NCBI RefSeq assembly: GCF_001435235.1
Contig: NZ_AZGB01000006.1
Span: 1-33,622, forward strand
Length of the DNA: 33,622 nucleotides
Direction of reading: 5' to 3'
Source: Liquorilactobacillus ghanensis DSM 18630
GTDB lineage: Bacteria > Bacillota > Bacilli > Lactobacillales > Lactobacillaceae
This document shows positions 6,574 to 13,965 of the stretch, piece by piece. Below the pieces are notes generated by a model, which was given only the letters and a program-made list of their open reading frames with translations, made no database searches and was not told the DNA's origin. The first letter of the stretch is position 1; each line of letters opens with the position of its first letter. The translations under genes were made by a program, and so were the position numbers.

Positions 6574-6718
6574 CAAATTAGAGTTTGAATTGGTTAAAGA
6601 CGAAATAAGTAGAAGAACACAAAAACAGCTCAATAATTTTGTTAAACAAAACCCAGAATTAAAACCAGAAGAACGTCAAAATGATTTAGAAAATAAAAAC
6701 GATCGGCCTAGTTATTAG
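6563..6718 (+). pseudogene. Out-of-frame C-terminal extension of Fic (about 51 codons)
   Basis: The +1 frame is open from within the 9-A run (6561-6569) to TAG at 6716-6718. It encodes KKTNKLEFELVKDEISRRTQ and on to NDRPSY. Eight instead of nine A residues would fuse it to Fic, giving a protein of about 298 residues. The segment VKDEISRRTQKQLNNFVKQ matches VKEEITKRTQKSLNEFAKQ near the end of the ArdC-like protein at 13 of 19 positions. It is either a frameshifted Fic tail, a tail expressed by slippage, or a relic of an ArdC-like gene. Confidence 0.6.
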
Positions 6719-6737
6719 GTTGACCGTTTTTATTTTT
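6696..6737. terminator. Bidirectional terminator between fic and the mobilization accessory genes
   Basis: AAAACGATCGGCCTA pairs with TAGGTTGACCGTTTT around a 5-nt loop, with one mismatch and two G-T pairs. T-runs flank the stem on both strands: TTTTTATTTTTTT on plus, and TTTTTATTTTC read on minus. It ends the fic unit and the convergent minus-strand operon. Confidence 0.7.
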
Positions 6738-6993
6738 TTAGTTTATCAGGCTTATGTGCGTTTACATAATCAGCAAATATTTTTAAAAGTTCTTCGGTTT
6801 GATCAACTGAAAGATTATCGGCTTGAAAATACTTTTCAAGTAAAGCACCTTTTTGAATTAGGCGACGAGAACGAGCTTTGCGAGCTTGTTGATTTTCATA
6901 ATATTTAGATTGTCGAAGCTTAAAATCTTCTTGTTCAATTTTTTGTTTTAAACGAGCTTGTTGATCAACTAGTTTTTTATATTGATTAGCCAT
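6730..6993 (-). CDS. DUF3847-like mobilization accessory protein
   Basis: The 87-residue protein opens with a charged coiled coil (residues 1-40, rich in Lys/Gln/Glu). The patch RKARSRRLIQKGALLEKYF at about 38-57 is like the conserved segment of DUF3847 and MobC/TraD-type relaxosome helpers, which have arginine-rich motifs followed by GALLE. These small proteins are usually encoded next to MobA/MobL relaxases. It is the second gene of a minus-strand pair divergent from mobA across the probable oriT. A role in helping the relaxase at oriT is inferred, not shown. Confidence 0.6.
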   Translation of the reverse strand: MANQYKKLVDQQARLKQKIEQEDFKLRQSKYYENQQARKARSRRLIQKGALLEKYFQADNLSVDQTEELLKIFADYVNAHKPDKLKK

Positions 6994-7010
6994 AAAAATA
7001 CCCCAATAAA

Positions 7011-7223
7011 TTAAAATTGATTGTCTTGCTGATTGTTTAAAACATCAGCAACTTTTTTAGAAATAGCTTTAATTTGCTCATTGGATAAATCAGCATAATC
7101 TAAATGTGCTTGATTAATAATTTGTTTACCAAGTCGTTGTTCAATCTTTCTTTTTTCGTCTTTAATTTTTTGATTAAGTTCTCTTAACTTAGCTTCTTGT
7201 TTTTCAATTGAGGTTTTAGCCAT
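7011..7223 (-). CDS. Small coiled-coil protein next to oriT, probable relaxosome component
   Basis: The 70-residue protein is a charged helix (residues 5-32, KLRELNQKIKDEKRKIEQ) followed by RLGKQIINQAHLDYADLS and a short helix. The order of a coiled coil, an Arg/Gly-Lys turn and a terminal helix resembles small TraD/MobC-type mobilization proteins. It is the first gene after the minus-strand promoter at 7263-7291, with AAGGAAAA before the ATG. It may bind oriT or regulate the divergent promoters. The family assignment is tentative. Confidence 0.55.
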   Translation of the reverse strand: MAKTSIEKQEAKLRELNQKIKDEKRKIEQRLGKQIINQAHLDYADLSNEQIKAISKKVADVLNNQQDNQF

Positions 7224-7262
7224 AATTATTTTTCCTTTCTTAATTGATTATAAATATATTCA

Positions 7263-7291
7263 ATTTTAGCATTACATACTAGCCAAGTCAA
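7263..7291 (-). promoter_or_regulatory. Promoter of the small mobilization genes
   Basis: On the minus strand TTGACT (7291-7286) and TAAAAT (7268-7263) are spaced 17 bp, 40 bp upstream of the 70-residue gene. The -35 box overlaps the palindrome at 7288-7304. Confidence 0.65.
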
Positions 7292-7304
7292 TATAGTATA
7301 TTGA
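7288..7304. promoter_or_regulatory. Operator palindrome shared by divergent promoters
   Basis: TCAATATAGTATATTGA is a perfect 8+1+8 palindrome. It overlaps the -35 box of the leftward promoter (7286-7291) and that of the rightward promoter (7301-7306), so one bound dimer could repress both. The protein that binds is unknown; a relaxosome component would fit. Confidence 0.6.
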
Positions 7305-7329
7305 AAAAATAAAGCAATAATGATATACT
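7301..7329 (+). promoter_or_regulatory. Promoter of mobA
   Basis: TTGAAA (7301-7306) and TATACT (7324-7329) are 17 bp apart. Transcription would begin near 7336 and include the oriT sequence in the mobA leader. Confidence 0.6.
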
Positions 7330-7371
7330 GAAATCATCATAATAGAAATCAGCAGACCGAGTGAAACGAGG

Positions 7372-7450
7372 TAAATGCGCACTTACACGTCATCAAATAT
7401 GACGTTGTGCTAAAACCTAAAAACCTGTGTCAGAAGTCGCCTATGGCGAC
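7372..7450. other. Origin of transfer (oriT) core with hairpins
   Basis: TAAATGCGCACTTAC (7372-7386) closely matches the nick region of MOBQ plasmids such as pSK41/pGO1, whose core as I recall it is TAAGTGCGCCCTTAC (two differences). It is followed at once by a 7-bp hairpin, ACGTCAT/ATGACGT (7387-7393 with 7399-7405). A 6-bp hairpin GTCGCC/GGCGAC lies at 7436-7450. The site lies between the divergent mobilization genes, where an oriT is expected. The exact nick position is inferred from the pSK41-type site. Confidence 0.75.
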
Positions 7451-7492
7451 AACAAATTCAAAACCATAAAACAAAGAAAGGTGGTGACTGAT

Positions 7493-9553
7493 ATGGCAAT
7501 TTTTCACATGAGTTTTAGTAATATTAGTGCTGGAAAAATGAGAAGTGCAGTTGCTAGTGCTGCTTATCGAAGTGGCGAAAAACTATTTGATGAAAAAGAG
7601 GGACGAAGTTATTTTTATGCTAGATCAGTCATGCCGGAAAGCTTTATTTTAGTTCCTAAAAATGCACCAGAGTGGGCTAATGATAGGGCTAAATTGTGGA
7701 ATGAGGTAGAAAAGAAAGATCGGCGTTCTAACTCTCGATATGCAAAGGAGTTTAATGTTGCACTTCCAATTGAATTAAGTAATGAAGAACAAAAAGAATT
7801 ATTAACTAAATATGTTCAAGAAAACTTTGTTGATCAAGGTATGGTTGCAGATATTGCAATTCATAGAGATCACCCAGACAATCCACACGCACACGTGATG
7901 TTAACTAACCGCCCTTTTAACCCAGATGGGAGTTGGGGTCAAAAATCAAAAACAGAATATATTTTAGACAGTCATGGTAATAAAACAAAGACCGCAGCAG
8001 GTAATGTTAAAAATAGAAAAATTTGGTTAGTTGATTGGGATAAAAGAGGAAAGATTAATCAATGGCGACATAATTGGGCTATTAGTGTAAATATGGTTTT
8101 AGAAGCTAAAAAATTACCAGATCGAATCAGTGAGAAATCATACTTGGAACAAGGTATTAATGAAGTACCAACAAAGCATATAGGAATTAATAGTAAACGT
8201 CATGAACGAGCAAACTTTAATCAACAAGTAAAAGAGAATAAAAAGCTAAATGCACAGTACAATAATGTTAAAGAAAAACTAGGCCGGAAAAGACATTTAG
8301 ATATGCTTAGCAAGCATTTTTCATTCAATGAAAAGAAACTAGTAAAAGAGCTTAGTCATGAGCTAAAAACTTTTGTCAATTTAGAAACAATAGACGACAA
8401 ACGCAGAATGCTTTTTAATTGGAAAAACAGTCTGTTAATTAAACACGCAGTTGGAGAAGATATAACTAAACAATTATTAATGGTTAGCCAAGAAGAAAAC
8501 TCATTAGAAAAGGCTGATCAACTTTTGAATACCGTCACGGATCGAACGGTTAAAAAGCTTTATCCAGAAATTGATTTTGAAGCAACAACAATGGCAGAAC
8601 GGCGTGAGTTGATCAAAGAAACTAACAGTGAAGAAACTGTTTTTAAAGGAGCAGAATTAGCAGAAAGATTAGCCGCAATCCGTGAGGATTTACTTACCCA
8701 ACAGATTTTATTATTTACTAAACGACCTTATGTTAGCTGGAAATTCTTATTAAATAGTGAAGAAAACGAGAAGAATGTATTAGAGCAAGTTCTTGAAACA
8801 CAAGGGAATACTTTGGAAGATTTACGTCACGCAAAACGAGGAATTTTAGAAGAATACACACCAAAGCAACAACAATTAATTGCTAGAAAAATAAAAGAAA
8901 TTCGGACGATTACTCAAATTAAGCAAGTAGTTAAGACACAATACCAAGCAATTTTACAGCGAGCTTTTCCACAGGGCGAATTAGATCGGCTTTCAATAAC
9001 AAAACAAGAACAAGCTTATACAGCCGTAATGTATTACAGTCCAGGGGTTAAACCTTTTAATCAGCAAGACTTAAAACGCTGGCAAACAGAGCCACCGGTA
9101 ATGTTTAACTCAACAGAACATCAACAAGGGCTAGCTTGTCTATCAGGCAAAATAGCGGTAGATCAGCTAAAAAATAAGCATTTACAGTTGGTTTTACGGC
9201 ATGACGGAACACGGCAGTTGTTTCTTGGCGAGTGTCAAACTGATAAAACAATTGAAAAAAGTCAAATAGCCCAAGCTCAACAAAAAATGAACGAACAAAG
9301 AGAGAAAGCGGACCAATACCGTGGCCAACAGTTAAACAATTATCAACCGACTAACTATAAACCGTTGAAACCAGAACAGTTTTTAGCAGCTACATTTAGT
9401 AATGCAATAATGCGAGTTTTATACGTAAGAAATGAAGAAATAGAAAAGAGAAAACAGCAGAAGGGGTTGAAAGAAACTGAATGGGAAATGACGAAGAAAC
9501 AGCGGCAACATCAGATTAAAAACCGCCATGAAGGAGGTGGTTTGCATATGTAA
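7493..9553 (+). CDS. mobA: MobA/MobL family (MOBQ) conjugative relaxase
   Basis: The 686-residue relaxase begins MAIFHMSFSNISAG, typical of MobA/MobL. It carries a Tyr in the early YRSGEK segment (about 25-30) and the metal-binding motif III, HRDHPDNPHAH, at 124-134. The N-terminal 250 residues nick oriT and stay bound to the 5' end. The rest is helical and charged with no recognised helicase or primase motif. The ATG at 7493 follows AAAGGTGGTG; an in-frame GTG at 7427 has no ribosome site and would translate through the oriT hairpin. Near the C-terminus, VRNEEIEKRKQQKGLKE resembles the tails of ArdC and of the Fic extension and could be the T4SS signal. Confidence 0.92.
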   Translation: MAIFHMSFSNISAGKMRSAVASAAYRSGEKLFDEKEGRSYFYARSVMPESFILVPKNAPEWANDRAKLWNEVEKKDRRSNSRYAKEFNVALPIELSNEEQKELLTKYVQENFVDQGMVADIAIHRDHPDNPHAHVMLTNRPFNPDGSWGQKSKTEYILDSHGNKTKTAAGNVKNRKIWLVDWDKRGKINQWRHNWAISVNMVLEAKKLPDRISEKSYLEQGINEVPTKHIGINSKRHERANFNQQVKENKKLNAQYNNVKEKLGRKRHLDMLSKHFSFNEKKLVKELSHELKTFVNLETIDDKRRMLFNWKNSLLIKHAVGEDITKQLLMVSQEENSLEKADQLLNTVTDRTVKKLYPEIDFEATTMAERRELIKETNSEETVFKGAELAERLAAIREDLLTQQILLFTKRPYVSWKFLLNSEENEKNVLEQVLETQGNTLEDLRHAKRGILEEYTPKQQQLIARKIKEIRTITQIKQVVKTQYQAILQRAFPQGELDRLSITKQEQAYTAVMYYSPGVKPFNQQDLKRWQTEPPVMFNSTEHQQGLACLSGKIAVDQLKNKHLQLVLRHDGTRQLFLGECQTDKTIEKSQIAQAQQKMNEQREKADQYRGQQLNNYQPTNYKPLKPEQFLAATFSNAIMRVLYVRNEEIEKRKQQKGLKETEWEMTKKQRQHQIKNRHEGGGLHM

Positions 9554-9563
9554 TAAAGTAATA

Positions 9564-9611
9564 TAAATGTAAAAAAATAATGAACACAAAGAATACATTT
9601 AATGATATAAT
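9564..9611 (+). promoter_or_regulatory. Promoter and operator of the transfer operon
   Basis: A perfect -10 TATAAT (9606-9611) has the extended element TGA just before it, but no good -35 box. An 8-bp inverted repeat, TAAATGTA (9564-9571) with TACATTTA (9594-9601), brackets the -35 area. This suggests control by a DNA-binding dimer, possibly the HTH protein encoded immediately downstream. Confidence 0.5.
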
Positions 9612-9643
9612 GAAGATGATTTAAGGAAGGGAGTTAAAAAAAT

Positions 9644-9955
9644 GTGGCAAATAAAAAATGGTATAACTTGGCACAAGCCAGTGAAAAACTAGGCCGCAGT
9701 CGTTCTTATGTCAGCTTATGGCTTCGCCGGCATCAAAACGAAGTGCCCGAGAATATGATTCTAGAGGGTGGCAAAAGTAAGCTGATATCTGACGAAGGCA
9801 TAAAATGGATAAAGAAACACATAAAAAAAGAGGACGTCCTCGTCAGCAGTAACAGTGCTGACGAGGATCAACACCTAAAAATGACAGTTTTAGGTGACAT
9901 CCTCTCAAATATTCATTTTAAAGGGCGGGCAAGGGGAAGTCTAGGCCAATTGTAA
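9644..9955 (+). CDS. Helix-turn-helix regulator at the head of the transfer operon
   Basis: The 103-residue protein starts at GTG 9644 after GGAAGGGAG; the ATG two bases upstream is in another frame that closes quickly. Residues 5-50 (NLAQASEKLGRSRSYVSLWL, then RRHQNEVPENMI) look like an excisionase/MerR-type helix-turn-helix. The second half has little recognisable structure at protein level, but its DNA holds three strong inverted repeats (9830-9896), so coding constraint there may be weak. As first gene of the operon behind a probable operator, it is a good candidate for an autoregulator of transfer. I do not recognise a named family. Confidence 0.65.
   Translation: MANKKWYNLAQASEKLGRSRSYVSLWLRRHQNEVPENMILEGGKSKLISDEGIKWIKKHIKKEDVLVSSNSADEDQHLKMTVLGDILSNIHFKGRARGSLGQL
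9830..9896 (+). repeat. Tandem inverted repeats inside the HTH gene
   Basis: Three elements lie in 67 bp. They are a perfect palindrome GAGGACGTCCTC (9830-9841), a 12-bp stem (9837-9848 with 9856-9867, loop GTAACAG) and a 9-bp stem CACCTAAAA/TTTTAGGTG (9872-9880 with 9888-9896, loop ATGACAG). Both loops are 7 nt and similar. No T-run follows either stem in a terminator arrangement. They may be RNA structures controlling the operon, or DNA binding sites. Confidence 0.7.
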
Positions 9956-9988
9956 TTCTAAATTAATTATCATAAAGGGGGTAAACAA

Positions 9989-10603
9989 ATGAAAGTTGAG
10001 GCGTGGCAAAACGTTAATGGAAAGCTAATTATTGATGATGACAAGGCTATCGCAGTTAAAGATGAAAAAGCCCTTTTGAACCATGAAGAATTAAAAAAAA
10101 TGCTTAAAGAAAAAGGAAAACCAGTTAATGATGTACGACAAGCACTAATTAAGAACACGGTTAAACAGCAAATAAAAATTGATCCCCTAGAGATTAGTAA
10201 ATCATTTAATGAAAATAATGATAGTGTTAATGCTGAAAAAACAAAAAAATTGATTAACAGCAAACCTGTTCATCAATACAAACAAGTGAAAAATGAATTG
10301 CAGTTTTTTGGTGAAAGTTTTTTAGAAGGCTTTTTAGGATTTTATGGTTTGAAAATTGATAATGCTTTGTCTAGATATGAACAAAACTTGAAGGTAGTTG
10401 AAAAGTATGATTTAGGAAAGGAAAATGAAAAACAGTATTTTATTGGTCGGGCACCAGAGGGGAAGTTAGAACTCGCCAGCAAAGTATTGCCAACTAGAGA
10501 GATTGCCGAAAGTGAACTGGCAAAATTCTATGGCCAAACAGCAAAACAAGAAGAAACCCAGACAGCAAAGATACAAAGAGAAAGGAAAGATAATAATGAA
10601 TAG
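9989..10603 (+). CDS. Transfer-operon protein of unknown function (204 aa)
   Basis: The soluble protein begins MKVEAWQNVNGKLIIDDDKA, a short beta hairpin. A charged helical region follows, then a hydrophobic stretch FGESFLEGFLGFYGLKI (about residues 108-124) that could be an amphipathic or re-entrant helix. The last 80 residues are charged. No known motif is seen. It starts after AAAGGGGG and its end overlaps the next gene by 8 bp, so it belongs to the transfer operon. Its position corresponds to early trs genes of pSK41-type plasmids, but I cannot name the homologue. Confidence 0.7.
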   Translation: MKVEAWQNVNGKLIIDDDKAIAVKDEKALLNHEELKKMLKEKGKPVNDVRQALIKNTVKQQIKIDPLEISKSFNENNDSVNAEKTKKLINSKPVHQYKQVKNELQFFGESFLEGFLGFYGLKIDNALSRYEQNLKVVEKYDLGKENEKQYFIGRAPEGKLELASKVLPTREIAESELAKFYGQTAKQEETQTAKIQRERKDNNE

Positions 10604-10934
10604 ATTTAGTAAGGCAAAAGAAAAGATTTTAACAGGGATTGTAACGACAAGTACAGTATTAATGGCTGCAACGCCAGTATTAGCCGCTAGTGGTAGTGAG
10701 GTTCAAGGTAAAATTTCTAAAGCATTGCAAACTATTCAAGGAATTTTAACAGGAATTGTTGTCTTAGCAGGGGTTTGCGTAGCTTTATGGATCATTATTA
10801 AACGTATGCCTGACGCTGACGATCCAAGAGAAAAATCAGAAGTATATCACGCAGTTGGTCGAGTTGCTGGACTAGTAGCGTTGTCTGCGGCGGTTATTTG
10901 GTTGCTGCCTTGGTTTTACAGTTTATTCAGTTAA
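10596..10934 (+). CDS. CagC/VirB2-like pilin-type T4SS membrane protein
   Basis: The 112-residue protein has an N-terminal signal peptide (residues 1-31, basic then hydrophobic, ending TPVLAAS). Two membrane helices lie at about 48-70 and 88-108, joined by a polar loop with RMPDADDPREKSE. This two-helix pattern and length are those of VirB2/CagC-type proteins of Gram-positive T4SSs. The ATG at 10596 follows GGAAAG and overlaps the upstream gene by 8 bp. The longer in-frame version from 10503 lacks a ribosome site and would bury the signal peptide. Confidence 0.75.
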   Translation: MNRFSKAKEKILTGIVTTSTVLMAATPVLAASGSEVQGKISKALQTIQGILTGIVVLAGVCVALWIIIKRMPDADDPREKSEVYHAVGRVAGLVALSAAVIWLLPWFYSLFS

Positions 10935-10956
10935 AAGAGAAAAGAGGGGGAACGTT

Positions 10957-11337
10957 TTGAAAAGAAAAGGTAAAGAATTCATTTTCCCCGAGAACGTCAA
11001 TAAAAACTATGGAGTTTGGAAAGACTATACTGTGGCAGATATAGGTTGGATAATCTTAGCTGTCATAATAGCCATGATAATTGTTGTTTTGCCACCAACA
11101 GGAATAGCCTTTATTTTGTTTAAGATTTGTTTGGGCGTCATTGGGGTAACAATTGTCATGGCTATTTTAACAATTAGACCAGTAGCCAGTCGAAAAAACA
11201 TCAAAGTTAGAGACTTGTATCGGATCAGAAAAAAATACTATCAAAATCAAAAACGCTATTACTTAGCACCAAAGAAGAGAGATGAAAGACGTGAAATTAT
11301 CATTCAAAGGTTCGGAAAAGAAAAATCGAAAAACTAA
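10957..11337 (+). CDS. TrsC/PrgI-like (VirB3-type) T4SS membrane protein
   Basis: The 126-residue protein has a short cytoplasmic N-terminus ending in WKDYTVADIGW. Two close membrane helices follow (about 28-48 and 51-72), then a basic tail RDLYRIRKKYYQNQKRYY. That topology matches VirB3/PrgI-like proteins, which are encoded directly upstream of the VirB4 ATPase genes and stabilise them. The start is TTG at 10957 behind GAGGGGG. It overlaps the next gene by 56 bp. Confidence 0.7.
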   Translation: MKRKGKEFIFPENVNKNYGVWKDYTVADIGWIILAVIIAMIIVVLPPTGIAFILFKICLGVIGVTIVMAILTIRPVASRKNIKVRDLYRIRKKYYQNQKRYYLAPKKRDERREIIIQRFGKEKSKN

Positions 11338-11956
11338 ATTAGATTGGACTTACCAACCACCACAAATTAATAGTGGCAAAGAAACAATAGATGATATGAG
11401 CTTAATTGTTGGCTTGTTTGATAACTATGAGGTAACAAAGACAGGAAATCTTGTCGGGTTGTTAAGAGTTAGTGGAATTAACTTAGATTTGCTAAATGAT
11501 ACAGAGCAAGAAGATGTTTTTAAAAGCTACAATAGCTTTTTAATGAGTTCTTTGGGTGACGGAGTTAATGATACCTATCAGTTTCATGAACCGACTGTAC
11601 CAGTCGATATGACCCCGTACTTAAATGGACTAAAACGCAAGTATTTATATCTCAAAGAAAATTCTCCAGAACAATCTTTTAAAATCCAATTATTAGCCAG
11701 TTATATTGATCATTTCACAAAAATTCAAAATGCAAAAAACATGACTACTAAACAACACCTAGTAATCTTAAAAGTACCAATTAAAAGTAAGTCAATGAAA
11801 AGCCTAGAGCTAGCGGCCAGGAACCTAGCAGAGAAACTAGATCAGGCTAGAAGGGATATTGAAGAATCTCTTAGTGATTTTGATGTAACAGTTAATGTAG
11901 TAAACAATCAAGAACTCTTGGAAATTTTAAAGGACTTGATTAATTTTAAAGGTTAG
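11282..11956 (+). CDS. trsD: TrsD-like T4SS protein
   Basis: The 224-residue soluble protein has no membrane helix. Its N-terminus is basic (SFKGSEKKNRKTKLDW), followed by a mixed alpha/beta core and a long helix pair near the end (LAARNLAEKLDQARRDIEES). Length and position immediately before the VirB4-like gene equal those of TrsD of pSK41/pGO1, whose exact function is unknown. It resembles the N-terminal non-ATPase region of VirB4 proteins, so the two may act as a split VirB4. The start is uncertain: ATG 11282 and GTG 11291 are both possible, and the overlap with the previous gene is large. Confidence 0.7.
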   Translation: MKDVKLSFKGSEKKNRKTKLDWTYQPPQINSGKETIDDMSLIVGLFDNYEVTKTGNLVGLLRVSGINLDLLNDTEQEDVFKSYNSFLMSSLGDGVNDTYQFHEPTVPVDMTPYLNGLKRKYLYLKENSPEQSFKIQLLASYIDHFTKIQNAKNMTTKQHLVILKVPIKSKSMKSLELAARNLAEKLDQARRDIEESLSDFDVTVNVVNNQELLEILKDLINFKG

Positions 11957-11967
11957 GGAGTGAAAAA

Positions 11968-13965
11968 ATGGGAGCAGGGGATAAAATAATTGATTTCTTT
12001 ATGCCAAATACAAAGAAAAATGAACTCGATGAAAAAAACGTGATTGGAAAAGAAGCGTTAGTAACAGATGCTATTGATCGTGATAGTTTGCACGCATTAT
12101 TTCCTTTTTCTTGGGAGCAATACCCTAATTATATTCAATCTGGAGAAAACTTTGTCCGGATAATTGCGATTGCTGATTATCCTAAAAAGGTCTATGGTAA
12201 CTGGTTATCAGAATTAAAACGCAAAAAAGGTGTAATTGATATAGTACAGTATATTGACAGTGCAGCCAATAATACCATGATTAGTTACTACAAAAAGACA
12301 ATTACAAATAAAGAAACAGAACTGCTAGGAACATTTGATCCTTACAAGAAAAAGATATTAAAAAAATATATTGATAGTGCCAATATGCAGTTAGACAAAT
12401 ATTTGGATAGCTCAACTACCTTTGTTTTTCAGCATACTTTAATCTATTTGCGAGCTGAAACATTAAGAGAATTAGACGATTTAACCGAAAATGTAAAGAA
12501 TACTTTAGTTAAGTTACAAATGAAACCGCTAATTCCAACTAAGGCAATGTTTCAAGCCTTTTGGTCAGCAATGCCAATTGATGAAAACTTATTGGGCGAC
12601 TATACGTACAAGGAAAGTAATACCGAAGCCGCCAGCAGTATGTTTCCGTTTGATGATGCCGAAATTTTGGACTTAAAGCCGCGATCCGATATTGAAGGAG
12701 TTAACAAAGATACTAATTCATTAGTTGCGATAGATATGTTAGACCGCAATAAAACCTTGAATCAAAACATGGTGGTTATTGGAACTTCTGGCGTTGGTAA
12801 AACAACGTATATGATCCAAAAAATTTTAAGATATGCTATTCAGGATTATCAGATTTATATAATTGATCCTGAGAATGAATATACAGAGGTGGTTGAGCTA
12901 TTAGGTGGAGCGGTCTTGCACTTAAGCTCGAATGCTAAAGATAAAATAAATCCAATGCAAATCTTTTCCGAAGAAACGGTCAGCTCTGATGAAGCAGTTA
13001 CGAATTTAGACTTGTTGGTAAAAGATAAAATACAGCGTTTAAAAGGGTTCTTTGAAGTAATTAAGAGTGATATTACCCAGGAAGAAAAGGCTGTTTTAGA
13101 TGATGTTTTAAGGGCTGCCTACATTAATTCTGGAATTATGAAATATCAAAAACTTAGCGAAATTCATGATGAACAATGGCCGACTTTAACGAACGTTTAT
13201 GATGAAATGACTAAGTTAAAAGAAAAGGATCAAGAACGTTATCAGATTATTAAGGGTTTATATATAATTTTAGGTAGTTATACACACGGCTCAAATACAT
13301 TATTTGACGGTCACACAAATGTTAATTTGCATAATAACATTGTTTCTTTCGATTTAAAACCACTTCAAAGCGAGCGAGAAGTGCAAGCTGGAGCATATTT
13401 AAATACATTTCAGTTTTTGTGGGACGAAATTACTAAAGAACGGCGGAAACGCAAAAAATTATTTGTTGATGAATTTCACTTTTTAACTTTGCATAAAGCA
13501 GCCGCTACATTTTTCCACCAAGCATACAAACGGTTTAGAAAATACAACGCGGGTGCAATTGCTGGCACACAACAAATCCAAGATGTGATTGAGGGTACGA
13601 CTGATACCGGCCAAAATATCGGGGAAGCAATTATTGGCAATAGTTATACTAAGGTTTTCTTTGGTTTAGACGGTAAAGGTGTAGATGACGTTATTACTAA
13701 ATTAAGAATGAATTTTAGTGAGAAAGAAAAGAAATTGCTTAATCGAAAACGCCAGGGAGATGCCTTGATGATCTATGGTAGTCAGCGAGCATTTATGAAA
13801 GTTGAATTAACCGAAGAAGAACTTAGGTTGATTGACCCAGAAGCATATATGAAAAAGTACAATCGTGAAAAAGCAGAACAGCCTAACTATTCAGAAAGAA
13901 TCAAGTTAGTACCAAGTGAGATTGAGCAATTAGAATCAGATTTTGATAAGGGGGGTGAAATCTGA
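11968..13965 (+). CDS. trsE: TrsE, VirB4-family T4SS ATPase
   Basis: The 665-residue protein has an N-terminal VirB4/CagE-like region. The ATPase domain starts at about residue 240, with Walker A GTSGVGKTT at about 272-280 and Walker B KKLFVDEFHF at about 495-504. A later AIAGTQQIQDVIEG segment fits the conserved Gln-containing motif of this family. VirB4 proteins power assembly of the mating channel and are its most conserved part. It starts 11 bp after trsD with GGGAG and shares a base with the next start codon (ATGA-type overlap). Confidence 0.93.
   Translation: MGAGDKIIDFFMPNTKKNELDEKNVIGKEALVTDAIDRDSLHALFPFSWEQYPNYIQSGENFVRIIAIADYPKKVYGNWLSELKRKKGVIDIVQYIDSAANNTMISYYKKTITNKETELLGTFDPYKKKILKKYIDSANMQLDKYLDSSTTFVFQHTLIYLRAETLRELDDLTENVKNTLVKLQMKPLIPTKAMFQAFWSAMPIDENLLGDYTYKESNTEAASSMFPFDDAEILDLKPRSDIEGVNKDTNSLVAIDMLDRNKTLNQNMVVIGTSGVGKTTYMIQKILRYAIQDYQIYIIDPENEYTEVVELLGGAVLHLSSNAKDKINPMQIFSEETVSSDEAVTNLDLLVKDKIQRLKGFFEVIKSDITQEEKAVLDDVLRAAYINSGIMKYQKLSEIHDEQWPTLTNVYDEMTKLKEKDQERYQIIKGLYIILGSYTHGSNTLFDGHTNVNLHNNIVSFDLKPLQSEREVQAGAYLNTFQFLWDEITKERRKRKKLFVDEFHFLTLHKAAATFFHQAYKRFRKYNAGAIAGTQQIQDVIEGTTDTGQNIGEAIIGNSYTKVFFGLDGKGVDDVITKLRMNFSEKEKKLLNRKRQGDALMIYGSQRAFMKVELTEEELRLIDPEAYMKKYNREKAEQPNYSERIKLVPSEIEQLESDFDKGGEI

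Noticed and set aside
7427-7492. 22-residue N-terminal extension of MobA from GTG 7427
   Set aside because: No ribosome site, and it would translate the oriT-side hairpin; ATG 7493 has AAAGGTGG and gives the canonical MobA N-terminus.
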